In this document: one piece after another, positions 6,304 to 7,134 of the stretch
Position numbering within the stretch: position 1 is the stretch's first letter
Layout of the letters: every line of letters begins with the position of its first letter
NCBI GenBank assembly: GCA_015487825.1
Contig: WFOZ01000676.1
Span: forward strand, 1-7,134
Direction: 5' to 3'
DNA length: 7,134 nt
Source of the DNA: Planctomycetaceae bacterium
GTDB lineage: Bacteria; Planctomycetota; Planctomycetia; Planctomycetales; Planctomycetaceae
Notes under the pieces: generated by a model
Seen by the model: only the letters and a program-made list of their open reading frames with translations
What the model was told of the DNA's origin: nothing
Databases searched by the model: none
Program-made: the position numbers and the translations under genes

Positions 6304-6765
6304 TTACTTCGCTTTTAACGCCTGTTCGTAATAAGTGTCGACAGTTGCCAGGAACGGAGCAGGATTAGCTGCTATTTTTTTTGTGCAGGGAGGGCAGCAG
6401 ACATAAATTGTCTGACCGTTCACAACCACAGACTTGGGATTAGCAGGAAGTTTCTTTTTCATCACCGGGCATTTACCCTGTGCACGTGCAGCGTTGGCGT
6501 GAATGGTGGCCCAGTGTTGAGGATCAATTTTTTCACTCAGGCATCCTTTACAGCAAAGGAAAATTTCTTCTTTGCCGGCTTTGACTTTGATTGGAGCGCC
6601 ATGATCTCCCAATTTATTACCAGTGACAGGGCAAATTCCCTGTACCGCAGCACGAAGAGAGTCATGTTTTGCGTGATCATGCTTTGCGTGACCATCATCA
6701 CCTTGAGCAAAATAACTATTTCCCAGCAACAGTGCAGCTACCATTAAAAATCCAATACGTTTCAT
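6304..6765 (-). CDS. Secreted twin YHS/TRASH-like metal-binding protein with His-rich leader
   Basis: A 153-residue exported protein. Residues 1-20 form a signal peptide ending SYFA. The start of the mature protein is His-rich (HAKHDHAKHD, 26-35). Then come two copies of one Cys module: QGICPVTGNKLG with FLCCKGC (42-75), and QGKCPVMKKKLPAN with YVCCPPC and ANPAPFL (96-139). Each has C-P-V, about 25 residues, then C-C-x-x-C (Cys45, 71, 72, 75; Cys99, 123, 124, 127), resembling YHS/TRASH heavy-metal-binding modules. Two such modules plus a His leader suggest periplasmic binding or handover of copper, silver or a similar ion. That role is inference; the module family is fairly clear. ATG at 6765 has a near-perfect AAGGAG seven bases upstream. 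It lies about 155 bp downstream of an RND pump gene on the same strand and is likely part of that transcript. Confidence 0.85.
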   Translation of the reverse strand: MKRIGFLMVAALLLGNSYFAQGDDGHAKHDHAKHDSLRAAVQGICPVTGNKLGDHGAPIKVKAGKEEIFLCCKGCLSEKIDPQHWATIHANAARAQGKCPVMKKKLPANPKSVVVNGQTIYVCCPPCTKKIAANPAPFLATVDTYYEQALKAK

Positions 6766-6921
6766 TCCGCTTCTCCTTTTTGAGAGTTAAAAAAATTCCT
6801 TTTGAATTGTTCAGGCCGTATTATTCAGAGTTCATCGATTGAACCATAAGCGATACATTAGATCTTGATTTTGAGTTACCCATCGATTCTGTTGAGTAGT
6901 AACCAACACCACAGATACTAC

Positions 6922-7134
6922 TTACGCTGCTGTCACAGCGTTAGTTTCATGTAGAGCTTCAGCTTGTGCATCGTCCTGTTGTTCATTAGATGCATCCCAA
7001 ATGGAATCCTTCATTCCAGATGCCATTTTTAATTCTAAATATCCACAATACATTGTTGGAACAATGAAAGAGGTGAACGGTTCGATTAACATCCCTCCGA
7101 AAACCGGGATAGCCATCGCGCGAGCCACATCCTG
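6922..7134 (-). CDS. Second RND efflux permease, extreme C-terminus
   Basis: The frame is open to the right window edge and gives the last 70 residues, beginning QDVARAMAIPVFGGM. This matches the conserved end of heavy-metal RND pumps (alanine/proline-rich helix start, FGGM, then the last membrane helix FTSFIVPTMYCGYLELKM). The cytoplasmic tail is Gln/Asp/Ala-rich (NEQQDDAQAEALHETNAVTAA). It is clearly different from the pump at the left edge (PVFGGM against PSFGGM, different tails), so the two are paralogs, not a recent duplicate. By position it heads the minus-strand set of Cys-module protein, His-rich protein, TolC channel and Cys-rich lipoprotein, and is the likely inner-membrane partner of that TolC protein. 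Its substrate cannot be told from this fragment. Confidence 0.88.
   Translation of the reverse strand, partial: QDVARAMAIPVFGGMLIEPFTSFIVPTMYCGYLELKMASGMKDSIWDASNEQQDDAQAEALHETNAVTAA

Noticed and set aside
6895..6922. AGTAGT/ACTACT inverted repeat at the end of the right RND gene
   Set aside because: A six-base stem with a 16-base loop and no T run is too weak to call a terminator.

Overview
This window looks like chromosomal DNA of a planctomycete (order Planctomycetales; a Gimesia-like lineage is my guess). The grounds are moderate GC content, lipoprotein-type outer-membrane genes, a TolC protein with a long proline-rich tail, small planctomycete-style hypothetical genes and the type of CusA-like RND pump. 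The genus assignment is inference. TGA is used as an ordinary stop codon (DUF418 gene, 126-aa gene, small lipoprotein).

Layout. The left edge (1-755, + strand) is the last ~250 codons of a heavy-metal-type RND efflux permease. Everything else with coding support is on the minus strand and converges on it. Read in transcription order from the right edge, these are: the last ~70 codons of a second, different RND permease (7134-6922); a secreted protein with a His-rich leader and two Cys-rich YHS/TRASH-like modules (6765-6304), followed by a hairpin terminator; a secreted His/Pro/Asn-rich protein (6112-5603), followed by a very strong bidirectional terminator; a TolC/CusC-type outer-membrane efflux lipoprotein (5332-3740); a tiny Cys-rich lipoprotein (3629-3423); a ~470-bp stretch with no convincing gene but a large REP-like hairpin; a 126-aa exported hypothetical protein (2955-2575) overlapping a small conserved gene broken by an in-frame TGA (2578-2156); a 91-bp miniature transposable element with perfect 17-bp terminal inverted repeats and an 8-bp target duplication (1987-2093 including duplications); and a DUF418/YeiB-type multi-pass membrane protein (1958-879).

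How it fits together. The right two thirds reads as the distal part of a metal efflux/sequestration locus: an inner-membrane RND pump, an outer-membrane channel, and three small exported proteins rich in Cys or His, which would suit periplasmic or surface metal handling (copper/silver is my best guess, not proven). The most notable points are an almost identical C-terminal tail (IP-T/S-IEPL-x-P) shared by the otherwise unrelated TolC protein and the His/Pro-rich protein, the twin Cys module protein, the intact MITE just upstream of the DUF418 gene, and the single nonsense codon replacing an expected Trp in the small conserved gene.
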